This document shows, piece by piece, positions 1 to 12,039 of a DNA stretch of 64,000 bases; the stretch's first letter is position 1, and every line of letters begins with the position of its first letter. The notes beneath the pieces are model-generated. The model saw nothing but the letters and a program-made list of their open reading frames with translations, made no database searches and was not told the DNA's origin. Origin of the DNA: Panopea generosa (lineage: Eukaryota > Mollusca > Bivalvia > Adapedonta > Hiatellidae). The position numbers and the translations under genes are program-made. Location: assembly GCA_029582155.1 (NCBI GenBank), contig CM055908.1, forward strand, positions 17,669,906-17,733,905, read 5' to 3'.

Positions 1-14
1 GGAAAACGTTTTTA

Positions 15-1380
15 ATGGTTCTCAATAATCATTTTACAACCGACGCAGTATTTTTACTACACACTATTATACAGAAGGTATTGTCACAGAATTCAAAGCT
101 ATGGTGTACGTTTATATATTATGAAAAAGCTTTTGACACTGTAAAACGTGATGCTCTATTGATTAAATTGTTAGAGTCTAATGTAAGCTGCAAAATGATT
201 ACCATGATTTAATCTATATATACTGTTTTATAGTCATGTGTCAAACTATCTTTAGAAATGCATATATGTCTGAGTTTATCAACGTCTCGTTTGGATTGAA
301 ACAAGGGGAACCACTCTCACCGTTACTATTAATTTTATTCATTAATGATATTCACGCAACTATAAATTTTAAAACACTGACTGTAAATGACTAAAATACA
401 TTGTCAATGTATTTAATTATATTTGCTGATGATATCGTGCTCTTCACAACTGATTCCAATAGCTTAAAAGCTCAAATTGATAATAATTAAAAGCTTTATC
501 TATCTAGGTGCCAAGTTTGTTCATACAGGTGATATGTCTGGTGCTGTTAATACATTAGCTGATCAAGCCCATAGGGCATATTGTAATCTTTATAATCTTT
601 AGTCACGTTTTGACAGAGTTAAATTAAATGTAAAACCAAATTAGTGGTACCTATTCTTTTATATGGTTCCGAAGAGTGGGGAGTCTATAACTACAAGGAA
701 GTTGATAAACTACATATTAAATTCTGTAAATATATATTGGGTGTCCGTCAACAAACATCTAACATGGCCGTCTATGGCGAATTAGGGAGACTACCATCAT
801 CAATTATAAGTGGGCTCATCCTATGAATTCAATAATTGAGCACTTGAGGTTCCCAAATGTACTAAATAACTTTGATTATAATTCTAACTATTTGCCATTA
901 TTAAAGGGACGATTGTGTGACCAATTCACCCAAGAATGGAATGCCTGTATATATGTCTAAACTTGAATATTAAACACTTTTTTAGACATCTTTCTGTTAC
1001 GAAGATTATATTGATAAAATAGATAATGATGCATTGAGAAAACAGTTTACACTCATTAGAAATTGAATTTGATAGATTTAATGGAATCGATAGAGAAAAC
1101 CGATTATGTAAATTGTGTAATCAAAATGTCATTGAATCTGAGTATCATTTCATCTTATATTGTTCAAGGTATACTGATATTAGGAAAACATATTTAGGAC
1201 ATATATCATGGCCTTCAGTACACAAATTCAATACTTTCATGTCAACAAAAAAATAAAAATATGTTGTTTAAACTTTTACAGTTCATCAAAGAAGCATTAA
1301 TCATTAGAAAAATTACTCTTGAAACTTTGACTTTACTTAATCTATATTCTACTTTCATCATATATTAAATTTAATCTTTC
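15..1380 (+). pseudogene. Decayed LINE ORF2 (reverse transcriptase and C-terminal region), cut by the window edge
   Basis: Broken pieces of a non-LTR retrotransposon reverse transcriptase follow one another in the right order but in different frames. At 15-212 the peptide YEKAFDTVKRDALL matches RT motif A. Near 290-350 there is a motif B-like QGEPLSPLLLILFINDI, and near 420-450 a FADDIVLF motif C. At 644-826 comes the post-RT block with YGSEEWG and YGELGRLPSS, then near 1105-1165 a C-x2-C ... H-x4-C cluster (CKLC ... YHFILYC). The same blocks occur in this order in the intact LINE at 12.5-18.15 kb (YGSEIWG, LGECGRLPL, CPIC ... HFFFEC), so the two are related, but the residues differ too much for the same subfamily. 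Frameshifts and stops make it non-functional. The 5' part lies outside the window and the 3' end is not sharply visible. Confidence 0.85.
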
Positions 1381-1520
1381 TCTCTACCTCACCTGATAAA
1401 TTTTAGACTATCAAGCACTAACACGGTATTTTCTATATTTTTGCAAAGTGGATCAATTTCAAATTTAAGTACTAAACCGTTTATAGATATTATAGATCTA
1501 ATGTCACCTATTATATGTAA

Positions 1521-1547
1521 TAAACTGTTGTTAATAGCAACAGTTTA
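1521..1547. repeat. Perfect 10-bp stem hairpin
   Basis: TAAACTGTTG and CAACAGTTTA are exact reverse complements separated by a 7-nt loop. It lies between the end of the LINE relic and the SINE. No T-run follows, so there is no reason to call a terminator. Confidence 0.6.
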
Positions 1548-1568
1548 CTATTTTCCTTTTCCAACATG

Positions 1569-1878
1569 ATTGATGTAATCAGCTGGGCCCGATTAGCTCG
1601 TCAGTTACGCGTCTGACTATCAATACAGGGGTCGTGAGTTCGAATCCCCGCCCGGCAACGGTCTCCGTGATGATTGATATACGACATTGTGTTTCATTAT
1701 TATTCGTATCTCATCGCTGATTCAAGTGGGGGAAGTTATCAGTTACTTGCGGAGATGGGGTATGCTCATCTATCAGGACCCCAGGAAACAGTGTTTAGGT
1801 TAATTGATCATGTGTTAGCACTCGATGGCATAAAAATGACGCTTAATATTCAATCAATCAATTCAATTGATGTAATCA
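1569..1878 (+). mobile_element. tRNA-derived SINE, family 2, with perfect 13-bp TSD
   Basis: The body (about 1582-1865) starts with a tRNA-like head: an A-box-like TTAGCTCGTCAGTTA and a B box GAGTTCGAATCCCC. A roughly 190-bp unrelated body follows, ending in an (AATC)n-type tail. The 13-bp direct repeat ATTGATGTAATCA at 1569-1581 and 1866-1878 is a perfect target-site duplication, diagnostic of LINE-mediated insertion. A second copy lies inverted at 42636-42940. The acceptor arms do not pair well, so it is not a functional tRNA gene. The central segment CAGTTACTTGCGGAGATGG shares its first 14 bases with the core of SINE family 1. Confidence 0.85.
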
Positions 1879-1951
1879 AATATTATAATTAGCATTGCGC
1901 ATCAAACTAAATTTATCAGTGCATTTAAAGCACGTACACGTGTGCTATACA

Positions 1952-2140
1952 CTATTACTATCTGTTATTACTATCTGTTATTACTATCTGTTATTACTAT
2001 CTGTTATTACTATCTGTTATTACTATCTGTTATTACTATCTGTTATTACTATCTGTTATTACTTTCTGTTATTACTATCTGTTATTACTATCTGTTATTA
2101 CTATCTGTTATTACTATCTGTTATTACTTTCTGTTATTAA
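1952..2140. repeat. 13-bp tandem repeat, about 14 copies
   Basis: The unit CTGTTATTACTAT is repeated head to tail with few substitutions (TTACTTTC variants). The two overlapping open frames here, repeating a 13-residue LLLLSVITICYYY-type peptide, are by-products of the period and are not genes. Confidence 0.95.
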
Positions 2141-2145
2141 TTTAA

Positions 2146-3130
2146 TGTTATTTGTAGTACATTAATATTCACTTATATGTTGGCCTACTTTCTCAACAAA
2201 TAAAATTGTTATGATTTTTTTCTAAATAGAGCAATCTATTTTACATAGAACGTTACGTTGTGCCCATCAGTAGATATTGACCTACTTCCCCAACCAATGA
2301 AATCGCCCCAGGAACGAGAAAGTATATAGATCAACATTTAAGGTGATTAGAAGTTACATTGAATTTTCTACTGCCATGTTTGTTTGCTAGTGAAATTTAA
2401 TTTACCTAGTATTTCTCTTTTCTCTATACTACTATTCCTTGTTTTCAAGAGAGTATAGATCTGACTCCATTGTTTTTGTTTGGTTACAGAGAATGAGCAA
2501 TTTGTAATAAATATGAAGTGCATGTGTTTATATCATGTTGATATCGTTCCAATTTACAGGGATATTACAAATATAAATGTATTTCTACTTCCACACAATC
2601 CGACAGTAAATCTAAACAGACGTTATATATTTAAACACGATGTTTTACCGACACTATTGAGACACATCAGCCAGATTGCCGAAGGCTTAAAAAACGCGTC
2701 TAATAAATATTGCCACCCATTTACTTATTTCCTGGAATTACTAAAGTATTACCGTGTGGTGGTGAACCTAGGAGCAAGCGTAATATAGCTGATAAGTTGA
2801 CTCCCTGGAGATGTTTCATTTGACTCCGTAGGCGTGTTGCCATTAGAACATAACAATACTGACATTTAAGAGGGTATGTTGGAACCTTATTACATTTTGC
2901 GACATTGTGGGGGAACATTTTGTGAATAGAGCACACATTTTTCAAGTTTTCGGTGTAAATAGATAACAGAAGTGAATGACGCACCATTATGGAGATCTGC
3001 GTGTAGAAAAGGGCACCGGTAAATTACTCCGTGTAAACAGAGTAGAAAACTATTTGGAAGATTTTTTTGTTTGCTTCTGATCTATTCTTAAATCGTCTAT
3101 CGATATTATACACGATGAATTTATTAACCA
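2146..3130. other. Unassigned; one weak open frame
   Basis: An open frame runs to 2788 from a splice-acceptor-like tract (TTTGGTTACAG, near 2479-2489). It contains PTLLRHISQIAEGLKN, matches no family I recognise, and has no ATG at its start. It could be an exon or chance. Nothing else is supported. Confidence 0.3.
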
Positions 3131-3135
3131 TTGTT

Positions 3136-3275
3136 TTGGTTTTGTTTCAGTTTTACCGATATAGTGATTTCCTGCAATATTCATGCAGTGTTTTGTTTTC
3201 AAATTCACCGATAAAGTGCTTTCCTGCAATATTCATCAAGTGTTTTGTTTTCAAACTCACCTAAATTGTTCTTTT
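3136..3275. repeat. About 52-bp tandem repeat, 2.5 copies
   Basis: The block GTTTTGTTTTCAAATTCACC followed by TTTCCTGCAATATTCAT recurs at about 3139, 3190 and 3242 with substitutions. Confidence 0.75.
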
Positions 3276-5150
3276 TCTAATATCCACCCACCTTCCTCCA
3301 GGACTCAACGTCGCATACACCAGTTAATTTTGCACTGTTCTAAAGATAGAGACATGTATTTCTGGAACACTGAACACATCGCCAATGGTTCTAAAAGTGT
3401 CTCCTGTTAGTCCAGAAATGCAGGACCAGATTGCCTTTTCACAACTTTGATGGTTTGAGGACACCCCTCCATTTATGACAATTCTGCCCATTTGTTACAG
3501 TGTATCACTAAGCATCTTTAAACTTCACCCAACAGTATCCAATGTCATTAAAACTTGATTGAACTCATGAAAATGTTCCAATGTTCTCATATGTACAAAG
3601 AAATATGTATTATAGTCAGTCACTTATGAATTATTGCATTTTATTAGTTTGATATTGTGAAATTTAAACCAAATATATAATTATGTGGGATATTTCGTTG
3701 TTAAGTTGAGACTACAAAATCTTATTCTTTCTGTACTTGTTAAATGAGAATATTTCAGAGGTCACTTATGATGAATAACCCTGTCAAAATATAACATAAC
3801 GGGACTAACATTAGAGAGATGAACTGGGTTTTACTGGCATTTAGCGGACGTAGAGTAGACACCTGTGCAGGAAATGCCTGATAAATAATGACTGGTATAT
3901 GAATTAGGTGTGACTTTTATGACAATATTTAGGTTTTAGTTCTCAAGAAGCGACAGAATAAAGGCAGTTGCAGTTTTACTTCGGGATGCGACTGGACAAT
4001 TAGGTTTTAAGTTTAGAGGGTTTTACATGGGGAGGCGAGAAGGAAAGACGGTTTTAGTATGGTTTGGTTGTTGTAGAAATGCGGGTTAAAATGCAATTGG
4101 TTTTTAAATAGGAACTGTTATACTAAAATGGGAAACGTGTTTGAAATATGTTTAGAAACGTCTATATGTGATAATAGAATTTACTAAAGTTTAACAGTTG
4201 TAACAATGTAAGAAATAAATATATATAGTTATGTGTGATGTTGAAACAAATATGACCATTTTAAGCATTTTTCAACAAAAGTAATGCCCAACCGATTTAC
4301 ACAGTTCTAATTTCTTGGGCGCAATAATCTTGCAACCGCCACCAAGGAAGGTAAATTATAAGTGAGACCTCAAGAACTTTCATTCAAATATTACATATAT
4401 CAACCTTTGAGAACGTTGTTGATGTATGATACATGGAACAGAAGAAATACACTTTCAATCTTCATATCATCTTTCAGTTTCGCTAATGTTGACTCTTACT
4501 TTGATCCTCATCGTAAACAAACTTAATACGGCTTCATAACACGCTAATGGCTATATCAACCATTATCTGACTATTGTTGTGGCGGACACGGACTTCCATT
4601 ACATACAAATTATTAAACTAGAATACAAGTGTAATTAATAATAGTTTACATTAAGAATGAAAATACATATAAGCACAACGTATCATAATATCCCTTAATG
4701 GATTTATTTAAGACAAAAGACATTTTTTTTTTCGTTTCCTATTTATCTAAATGTCTCGCCTTTGAGCTATAAGAACAAAAGAAGCCTCGTAAAAGCAAAA
4801 TTATACCATTAAAAGATAATGTTTAAAAGCATTTCATAGTAACGGAAATACGTTTTTGCTTTCATATCTTTTATTTTTTTGATGCTGCCCACGTTCCATT
4901 ATTACTGCTTTGCTTACTCGGTGTGATTACGCAACTTAGTTTTTAAAAAGATATTAAGTCTATGAGATTCATCTTGTACAATGTTCTATGCAAGTTAGCT
5001 TTTCAAAGATATATTATTTTTAATGTCATGTGATGCTTTACAGATGTACATTGTTATATACATATAGGGTGTAAGGATGAAAGACTTTCAATGAGATTTA
5101 TAAACATATAGCATTGTATCTCTCAATAAAATCTCTTTTTTTTATACTTT
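3276..5150. other. No recognisable feature
   Basis: AT-rich sequence with frequent stops in all frames. I see no conserved protein motif, repeat or RNA gene. Confidence 0.5.
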
Positions 5151-5154
5151 TTTT

Positions 5155-5372
5155 AGGTTTCGCGAGTTTCAAGATCACTTACCTCTCACCGCTGAGATCG
5201 TATGTTCGAGTACCGCTCGCTCCAAAAAAAAACTTTATGTGAGAAAGTGTGTCAATTGTTTGCGGAAGGACGGTGGTTCATTCAGATTTATTCCAAGATC
5301 TTCTTCCATCAATAAGACTGGACATGCCATATACAACCTGAAATATAACGTTAAACCCAGTCCAAAAAATCA
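5155..5372 (+). mobile_element. SINE family 1, 5'-damaged copy
   Basis: The second half of a tRNA-like head (CAAGATCACTTACCTCTCACC ... GTTCGAGTACCGCTCGCTCC) is followed by the family body: GTGAGAAAGT, TTTGCGGAAGGACGGTGGTTC, ATGCCATATACAACCTGAAAT, GTTAAACCCAGTCCAAAAAA. The A-box half of the head is missing or replaced. Compare the full copy at 11253-11505. Confidence 0.85.
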
Positions 5373-5830
5373 GATTAACGACCAAAGAGCTCTTAATTAA
5401 ATTACATGATCAAATTGATATTGTGTTGTTATTGTAACTTCCACGCTTATTGCAATCTAGCTTTTTTATCTTGTATTTACAGTAGCGGACCAGGATCAGT
5501 TTAGGATCAATTTAATGTGATTATAATGGGATTGTTATGTGCAAACCGTTTATTTTTAGAAGGTAATGTCTCATATTGATTTAATGGCATTGTGATTATA
5601 TTACCAACCCTTTTCTGATTTTATGGTGTTAAATAAGCGGTGACAGGTAATATATATTATTATGTAGCTCATACATGCCATAAGAGGTACTTAGTCTTTG
5701 GCATGATTTGCTGAAAATCTACAGTTATACATGTATTAAGGTTGTTGATTCACTTTTCATATTCATTTATTGATTTTCATTGTTGATTTTGTACAAAGAT
5801 AGTGAGACTTGAATCTATCTTCCTGTTATC

Positions 5831-6520
5831 AGTATGTGTCGGTAATCCGTAAATCCCTACAATTCACTCATTCCTTTACTTTGAGGCTGTAATCTATATT
5901 GTCGTAAGCTTTATGTGTCGGTAATCCGTAAGTCCCTACAATTTACTCATTCCTTTACTTTGAGGCTGTAATCTATATTGTCGTTAGCAGTATGTGTCGG
6001 TAATCCGTAAATGCCTACAATTCATTAATTCCTTTACTTTGAGGTTGGAATCTATCTTCCCGTTAGCAGTATGTGTCGGTAATCCGTGAATCCCTACAAG
6101 TCACTCATTCCTTTACTTTGAGGCTGGAATCTATCTTCCTGTTAGCAGTATGTGTCGGTAATCCGTAAATCACTACAATTCATTAATTCCTTTACTTTGA
6201 GGTTGGAATCTATCTCCCTGTTTGCAGTATGTGTCGGTTATCCGTAAATCCCTACAATTCATTAATTCCTTTACTTTGACGCTGGAATCTATCTACCTAT
6301 TAGCAGTATGTGTCGGTAATCCGTAAATCCCTACAACTCATTAATTCCTTTACTTTGACGCTGGAATCTATCTACCTGTTTGCAGTATGTGTCGGTAATC
6401 CGTAAATCCCTACAATTCACTCATTCCTTTACTTTGAGGCTTGAATTTATCTTCCTGTTAGCAGTATGTGTCGGTAATCCGTAAATTCCTACAATTCATA
6501 ATTCCTTTACTTTCATGATT
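5831..6520. repeat. 79-bp minisatellite, about 8.7 copies
   Basis: The core TATGTGTCGGTAATCCGTAA recurs every 79 bp (5833, 5912, 5991, 6070 and on). Each unit also holds TTCCTTTACTTTGAGG and AATCTATCTTCCTGTTAGCAG. Units differ by scattered substitutions; a partial unit may precede 5831. Confidence 0.95.
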
Positions 6521-6782
6521 GCTTTCTTTTATGCATTCATATATAATATTCTATATATCTTTGGTTGAAATGTAGCTTGTACCCGCATTATTGGAATATG
6601 ACAATGACACTGACAATTCTTTGATAGGCAATGTAGGCCTCCAGTCCATTATATAAAATGTTCAACAATGCGACATACAACATGTACTTTTGTATATAAC
6701 AAAACACACAATTATAGTAACACGTCAATATGATTTAGGTAATAACAGACATGTTAACATTTATCAAGAAGTGTACATTATA

Positions 6783-6809
6783 ACCATTGTGGTGAAACAC
6801 CACAATGGT
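6783..6809. repeat. Perfect 12-bp stem hairpin with 3-nt loop
   Basis: ACCATTGTGGTG, loop AAA, CACCACAATGGT. It is isolated, with no flanking element recognised. Confidence 0.7.
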
Positions 6810-7335
6810 ACTTTAAATCTAACAAAATGGTTTTGATATAACTTCTAAATATAGATATACATGAGTTCGACTTTTTAACCTATTGATTCTGTCTATTCTG
6901 AGTTTAAAAGGAAAGTCTATAAACGTTGATACGTTTTAAACTGTTACTTCATCACTAGTAAATTACTGATGAAATATTTGATATGTAGATGTATTAAGCA
7001 TAATAATGAATTGCTTTCTTAAGTTGCTATATAACGAGCAGATCATAATAAAATGATATTCATCTTCAACGGATTACCCCTTGCAAAATGAACATATTTT
7101 ATATTCATATGGAATAGTATTATATCTGCCAATTTCTATCATAAAATTATGCGCTGAGCATCTAAACAATGAGTGTGAAATTCTGAATTGCAATGGCAAA
7201 TCATAATACAAGTATTTTGCAGTTATCAGTTCAGACATAATTTATCTATAAAAATATTTATACAAATATTTGCTTGAATGTGTTAATAAACAATTTATCA
7301 TCACCAATCCATTATTTATTCAAGTATATAAACCC
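6810..7335. other. No recognisable feature
   Basis: AT-rich DNA. Nothing supported. Confidence 0.4.
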
Positions 7336-7535
7336 ATGGAGCGCTGGGTCCTGTGATAAAGCACCGAACCTACGGTCGGAGCTCGTGGGTTCGATCCTCC
7401 GCTACGGCTATGTGTGGTGTCCTTGAGTAAGACACTTCTTCCGAATATGCTAAGTAGTGGTAATACCCAGAAAGACTTCGAGCGTGATTTGCCTAAGTTG
7501 TAAGAACTTGTTTCACAATCGAAGTAAAATAAATA
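7336..7535 (+). mobile_element. tRNA-derived SINE, family 3
   Basis: A tRNA-like head (GGAGCGCTGGGTCCTGTGATA ... B box GTGGGTTCGATCCTCCGC) is followed by GTGTCCTTGAGTAAGACACTT, CGAGCGTGATTTGCCTAAG, TTGTAAGAACTTGTTTCAC and AATCGAAGTAAAATAAA. The copy at 40788-41000 has the same order and orientation. The CCTTGAGCAAGGCAC-type motif is common in invertebrate and fish SINE bodies. The TSD is unclear here. Confidence 0.75.
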
Positions 7536-8400
7536 TGTTTAAACTAACCCCATATTTGAATAGATCTTTAATTTTGGCTGCCCAACTTTATCCAATTGTT
7601 TTGACATTATATGACATTCGTATAGATGTCTTATTCTATTCATCTTTAGCATTTTAACCTATATCTGACACAATTACAGTGATAATCGACATACAGTGGG
7701 TATCTACTACATTCTTCTCTAACAAACATATAAAATACAATAGTTGGGAGTTTTAACATTTTTCTAAAAAAATGATCATGTACATTTTCAATTGGTTTTG
7801 CATATTAATTTCCCCATTTTGTTCCAATATCAACACAAAACTAACTCAGAAAGCGCAGTTCTTTTGATAAATCTTTATTGCTACATTATTTACATCAGCT
7901 TTCGTTTAAACTTTAATGATCAATATTAAACACATATAATACGCTTCAAAACATAGTTCAGACGAGATTGCTCCATCTTAGAACCTAACCCCCAAATATC
8001 CAATAACTCGAATCCCGCTTAGACAGTCTGATCCCAACTGTACCAGCCAGTCGTCCCATTTAGTAGTCGCCAGAGTCAGCAGAGACTGACAGCTAATTAC
8101 TGTACAGGCCACGTTTTTCATGGACATGCTGGAAAGATATTTGCAATCTAAAACTGGTCCAATTATATGCTCTGGACAGGTTAATAATCATCATATGTTT
8201 GACCCTTAAGTTAGGTACAGACCTAATCATAAACTATTTTGACTATTGGTATAGTATTCTTGACTATAACTTAATGACTATAAAAAACTATAACTATGAA
8301 TAAATAGCCCACATAAGTATTTTATCACGGCTCAAATGTTACGTTATCAAACTAATACATTAAATAATTAATAAGTGACTCTAAAAAAATATTTTAGATG
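7536..8400. other. No recognisable feature
   Basis: AT-rich DNA between a SINE and a LINE relic; no motif or repeat recognised. Confidence 0.4.
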
Positions 8401-8462
8401 TATTTAGATAAATTGGTTTAACCGAAAGTCTTTCCTCACAAAATAACCAACAATATTTTGTA

Positions 8463-9075
8463 ATTTAATTATTGATATGATTGCTTTCTTAGCTCGTGAT
8501 GCCAAATATGTTTTTGCATAAGTCCAAATCATTTTCCAAATATCTAAACCCATCTATGTATACATATGTTTCCAGTGACACGTCATTATAAAACTACTTT
8601 TCATTTTGTCTAAGTGTACCCATTTCTGAAAACAACTGTTATTGTCTTTTTTTACATTAATTTCAATTCCATTTATAATGCAGAATGGAGAAATGATATT
8701 AATCTGTAACTGCAAGCCTATAACACTATCACTAACATTTGCCAAATCATCGGCGTACATCACTGCAGCGACATCTTCAGTCTCTGATATTTGTATTCCT
8801 CTGACATCGGCTCCTTTTAGTTCATCAATAAGATCATTAATAAATAATGAGAATAAAATTGTGCTAAGTTTACACCCTTGTCGTGTACCTGTGTTAAATT
8901 AATATTTAAGTATATTTACATCATCAACCCTGACACATGTACATACATTTTTATACATAGCAACTAGGAGTTTAAGAAAAATTCCTTCGATTCCTTTTCG
9001 TATCAAACATTGCATAAGTTCAAAGTAGTTTAAAGTATCAAATACCTTGGAAATATCATTGCGTGCACTCAGGTA
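8463..9075 (-). pseudogene. LINE reverse transcriptase palm relic
   Basis: On the minus strand an almost continuous frame carries RT motifs in order. DISKVFDTLNYFEL (motif A) is near 9050, and GTRQGCKLSTILFSLFINDL (motif B) is near 8890-8830. MYADDLANVSDSV (motif C, catalytic DD) is near 8765-8725, followed by a conserved INGIEINVKKDN segment. At least one stop lies between motifs A and B, and the frame ends at about 8554. Possible downstream RT sequence (AKKAIISI) continues in another frame. Endonuclease and upstream domains are absent. It is related to APE-type LINEs like the intact one in this window but is clearly another lineage. Confidence 0.85.
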
Positions 9076-9394
9076 ATTTATGTCAGAAGTTAAGTCTTTT
9101 GAATTATCAAAACTACACTATTTGATCTTTGTGTACTTCAGCATCTACATTTTTCTCTGGCTATAATATATAATAAACTATAATTTATTGGACACATTCC
9201 TGAACTTTTAAAAATCAAATAATTAGTCGAATTTGTTAGATTTATGCCATTTAAATTATAAGAAATTGTATTATTTGATATTGTTTGCTCTGTAATTTCC
9301 GCATTTATTTCATATATGATATAATGCACTTTTTTGTATTCAATGTTAAGTATAATCACCTTTTTATTGATATTCAACATTTTTTTCAATACTC

Positions 9395-9545
9395 TTTTTT
9401 ATATATCCATTATTTTATTGTTTAAATTCACCTTGTTATTTTTTATATCCACTATATTATTGTTTAAATTCACCTTGTTATTTTTTATATCCACTATTTG
9501 ATTGTTAAAAATTCACGTTGCTACTTTTTTATATTCACTTTATAT
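9395..9545. repeat. About 55-bp tandem repeat, 3 copies
   Basis: TTTATATCCACTAT followed by ATTGTTTAAATTCACCTTG recurs three times, the last copy more diverged (ATTCACGTTGCTAC). Confidence 0.8.
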
Positions 9546-10290
9546 TTCATTAGACATCTTTTATGTAATTGTCAATATTAGCGGTAGATTATCATACAAC
9601 CAGTAAGGACTTTTCAACTCTTAAATATGGTGGATTGAATATCAACCGAGTAGTCATCATCATCATCATCATATCTAGTAATCGCATCCATATGGAAGAG
9701 TATTCTCGTGTTGTAGTTTGAATATTGAACACTAGCAACAGTCAGATCAGCTTTTCGCAGATAAAAAAATAGTTTGCACAGTAATATTGAAAGAAGGCAA
9801 AACCGTTAACGGTTAGCCTAAATAACTGGTCCTCAGTCTCCCAAAGGGCCGACTTAAAATCGTCTACGGTTAAGACAGAAATGATTTGCCAGTTGGAATA
9901 TGAGTATTGACTATATCCTAACGTTCAGTACTCATAAATTGTGGCATCACTTTCAAGATGTTTGGGGTGAAAGCCCCGAAAAGAGCAAACACTGTCAATT
10001 TCTAGAATATTTAAAAAAAAAGAAACATTTATAAGTATACATTTAAATGATCTTTTCTACCTTTTTATTGTTATGTTTGAACTTATATGTTGATGTTGAA
10101 CTAAGAAACGTGTAATTCCGTTTGAGCACCTTAATTGGATATAAAAAAAATGTTTTATAAAATATGTGAATTTTATGTAGTTCAAAATAAAATCGATTTT
10201 TAAATTAATAACAGAAGTATAACAGATGAATACTTGGGCGCTGCTTAAATGTGAAACATATTTATTGAATACCATCTGCATATCGTTAAT
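9546..10290. other. No recognisable feature
   Basis: Contains a short (ATC)n run near 9655-9672. Nothing else is supported. Confidence 0.4.
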
Positions 10291-10295
10291 GAAAT

Positions 10296-10640
10296 TTGTC
10301 TGGTGTTGATCATTGTTCGAATGAACTATTTGATAATTTACATATGGTAACTAAAAAAGCTGGAGTGCTTTCGATATGCTCATCTTTCTATCAAATCTAT
10401 AGCTACAAGACCCTACACAATCAATATCCAGACTACAGCAGCAGCATGATAAAATATATGGAACTTAAGATCGCATGATTCCATGACATCGTACAGTGGT
10501 GTATGGCAATCGAAGCTTTACGTTTTCCTGCTCCAAACTTATGAACTACTTTTTCTAGCAATATCAGGGATACCAGAATAAACACTGAATTTAAAATATT
10601 GTTAAAAACCCATTTGTTTTTGCACAACTATTTAAATTGA
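10296..10640 (+). pseudogene. LINE ORF2 C-terminal tail relic
   Basis: At 10296-10478 the peptide includes LFDNLHMVTKKAG and QIYSYKTLHNQYPDYSSSMI. This resembles the tail seen in many jockey/CR1-like LINEs (a LHWLPI-like block, FK..YK.L....P.YL). In another frame near 10585-10630, FKILLKTHLFLHNYL resembles the final FK..LK.YLF block. The frames are broken. Similar tail motifs appear at 62.4 kb. Confidence 0.5.
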
Positions 10641-11252
10641 TTAAGTTATTGTTTTGTTTTAACTATGCATATCGTTTTTGATGTTTGTCTTAATTAGATT
10701 TATACGCAGTATTTTACTACAAATCTTACAATGTTTTATATGTAGGCATTTGTATTTATTTTCTTTCGATAGTTTAATTAAATAAACAGAATATAATCAC
10801 AGGTTTACAAATACCGTTATTGGGATTAAGACAATGTATGTCATTTGCTAATCTAATTAATAGTTTAAAATATAATTGCTTAAGATCCGTTCTGCCAATT
10901 CATGTAATTATCTAAAGTGAGTTTTTAATTTAATTTTATTACATGTTTTGTACATGCTTTAACAATTTGGTTACTGTTTGTCCAGATACTTAACTGTTTA
11001 TAAATTTCCCGTTTGTGATATAATGTTGCTGTTGAGTGAATATTTTATTGAAATCAATACTTTGTCATATTATAAGTTTCTATTTTATAAATTATTATTT
11101 TCACTTCGGGTAATAACTAATTGTATAGAAATTAGTCTCTTATGATAAGTTCTAATGTGTGTGTTTTCGTGAGCAGTTATTGTTAATCAGGTCATAACTG
11201 ATCTGATGTGGTGTGATAAAACAATTTTAAAACAATTTCTTATTTACGGTTT
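10641..11252. other. No recognisable feature
   Basis: AT-rich DNA; nothing supported. Confidence 0.4.
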
Positions 11253-11505
11253 GGGTCCTCCGTGGCCGAGTGGTCTAAAGCGCCGTCTCAAGACCACTTA
11301 TCTCTCACCGCTATGGTCGTAGGTTCGAGTCCCGCTCGCTCCAAAAACTTTATGTGAGAAAGTTTCCAGTTACTTGCGGAAGGACGGTGGTTCTACTCAG
11401 TCTGACTCAGTCTGAGGTCTTCCTCCACCAGTAAAACTGGATATGCCATATATAACCTGAAATGTGTTGAAAATGGCGTTAAACCCCATTCAAAAAAAAA
11501 AAAAA
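11253..11505 (+). mobile_element. SINE family 1, full-length copy
   Basis: The head resembles a long-variable-arm (Leu/Ser class) tRNA: TCCTCCGTGGCCGAGTGGTC (A box), CGCCGTCTCAAGACC with CAA at the anticodon position, then GTAGGTTCGAGTCCCGC (B box). The body follows: CTTTATGTGAGAAAGT, CCAGTTACTTGCGGAAGGAC, ATGCCATATATAACCTGAAA, GTTAAACCCCATTC, and a 13-nt A run. The arrangement recalls the molluscan RUDI/V-SINE group, from memory only. Flanks CTTATTTACG and ATTATTAACG may be a decayed TSD. It is a mobile element, not a tRNA gene. Confidence 0.9.
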
Positions 11506-12039
11506 TTATTAACGCTTATTAGATGGTTTTATTTGCCCGAATGTGCTAGTTTTTAAACATCACGGTTTATTTCTATTCCTATTAATACAATTTTAGACCC
11601 TTCTGTATCACGTTGGATGCACTATGGTACGATTTACAATAACTGGTCATATATATGTATGTGATATGTTTTAACAAATATAGATAAATTACGTCCATTG
11701 AAGGACCATAATTGTACATGTATGGATAATGTTTTTAAATGTGGAGTTTCTTATAATTGAAATACATGTATGAATGGCATAATATATTTTAATTTATGCG
11801 TATGTTGTATGTTTGTATAATGATGAGACGAAAATAAAAAATATAAATAATTAACTGATACATTTCCTAAATAGATAATAAAAGACAGACTTAATGTCAG
11901 GTTTAATTGACTGTCATGTGTTTCGTTTATACTTTGCTATATTGAAATTATTTATATATGTTTTTACTTTTCATTACTTGTGAAATTAAGCATTTAATTA
12001 ATAAAGTTGGACCATTTAGAAATGAAGTACAACGTGGTA
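11506..12039. other. No recognisable feature
   Basis: AT-rich DNA; nothing supported. Confidence 0.4.

Noticed and set aside
1582-1660. Functional tRNA gene
   Set aside because: Acceptor arms do not pair and the sequence lies inside a SINE bounded by a perfect TSD.
1895-2145. Two overlapping repeat-rich open frames
   Set aside because: Direct translation of a 13-bp tandem repeat in different phases.
11253-11345. Functional tRNA-Leu(CAA) gene
   Set aside because: A- and B-box matches are good, but the stems are imperfect, a SINE body and A-tail follow, and other damaged copies exist in the window.
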